Shown one piece after another: positions 5,162-5,475 of a stretch of DNA of 5,475 nt. This DNA comes from DAOTZU01 sp034433995 (GTDB taxonomy: Bacteria; Chloroflexota; Anaerolineae; UBA1429): positions 1-5,475 of the forward strand of contig DAOTZU010000246.1 in assembly GCA_034433995.1 (NCBI GenBank). Direction: 5' to 3'. The translations under genes and the position numbers were made by a program. The first letter of the stretch is position 1, and each line of letters opens with the position of its first letter. Under the pieces are notes generated by a model that was given only the letters and a program-made list of their open reading frames with translations, ran no database searches and had not been told where the DNA came from.

Positions 5162-5475
5162 CTAGATCTCGACCACCAGCCCATCATAGGCAAAGCGCAC
5201 ATGGGCGGGCAGGCGCGGCTCTTCGCGCTGGTAGTCAATATCGTGGGTCATGTGGGTCAAAAGGCATCGCTTGGGCCGCAATTGCTCCACATAGGCCAGG
5301 CTCTCCTCCAGGCACAAGTGGCTACCGTGGGGGCGGAGGCGCAAGCAGTTGAGCACCAAGAGCTCCAGATCGCGCAGCAGCTCAAGGGAAACTGGCGGGA
5401 TCGCCTTGACATCGGGAATATAGGCCAGGTCGTTGAGGCGATACCCTTGGCAACCGTGGAGGGGGCCGTGCTCCA
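5162..5475 (-). CDS. MBL-fold metallo-hydrolase (PhnP-like), C-terminal part, cut by window edge
   Basis: Only the last 103 residues are visible; the start and the HxHxDH metal motif lie beyond 5475. The fragment reads YRLNDLAYIPDVKAIP (11-26), where Asp21 is the expected metal-bridging Asp, then LVLNCLRLRPHGSHLCLEES (39-58), LLTHMTHD (71-78) with His74 as the last metal ligand, and the family-typical end AYDGLVVEI (95-103). This order (aYlxD, vLnaLR..H..H, TH..HD, AYDGl) matches the PhnP/PqqB-like hydrolases that act on phosphodiesters such as cyclic phosphates. Whether this member does is unknown; no phosphonate genes are seen here, and the DNA-processing and general MBL groups are alternatives. 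It converges on the small-peptide unit, with 7 bp between that unit's T-run and this stop codon. It has no terminator of its own in the window. Confidence 0.9.
   Translation of the reverse strand, partial: EHGPLHGCQGYRLNDLAYIPDVKAIPPVSLELLRDLELLVLNCLRLRPHGSHLCLEESLAYVEQLRPKRCLLTHMTHDIDYQREEPRLPAHVRFAYDGLVVEI

Overview
The window comes from a bacterium of roughly 60% G+C (estimated by eye). The gene content suggests a Chloroflexota (Anaerolineae-like) genome: a SERCA/PMCA-type cation ATPase starting WHTLS, a UROD-superfamily methyltransferase-like protein, a DUF362 protein next to a cytosolic-looking sulfatase, a PhnP-like metallo-beta-lactamase-fold protein, and small palindromic and heptad repeats. 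That assignment is inference from family resemblance; there is no rRNA or other marker here.

Layout from left to right. Positions 1-644 (minus) hold the first 214 residues of a P-type ATPase, cut by the window edge. A 211-bp divergent region follows, with a well-formed promoter for each direction: an extended -10 TGCTATAAT facing left and TTGACG-17-TTGAAT facing right. Positions 856-1983 (plus) encode a 375-aa UROD/MtaA-like protein. A perfect 16-bp inverted repeat (1990-2023) lies at the convergent junction, and one of its arms supplies the stop codon of the next gene. Positions 2016-4730 (minus) form a two-gene operon, DUF362 protein then sulfatase, with 12 bp between them. Its upstream region (4731-4850) has a TGAAAGC-like heptad repeat and a candidate promoter covered by a dyad. 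Diverging from the operon is a compact plus-strand unit (about 4907-5155): extended -10 promoter, strong ribosome binding site, a 27-codon single-membrane-span ORF, a structured 3' UTR and a textbook intrinsic terminator. Positions 5162-5475 (minus) carry the C-terminal 103 residues of an MBL-fold metallo-hydrolase, cut by the right edge.

How the genes may work together: the sulfatase and the DUF362 protein are almost certainly co-transcribed. The UROD-like methyltransferase converges on them and may belong to the same catabolic neighbourhood (for example removal of sulfate or methyl groups from organic substrates), but this is only inferred from adjacency. The ATPase and MBL genes look like unrelated neighbours. 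The least explained element is the stand-alone unit for the 27-aa membrane peptide.
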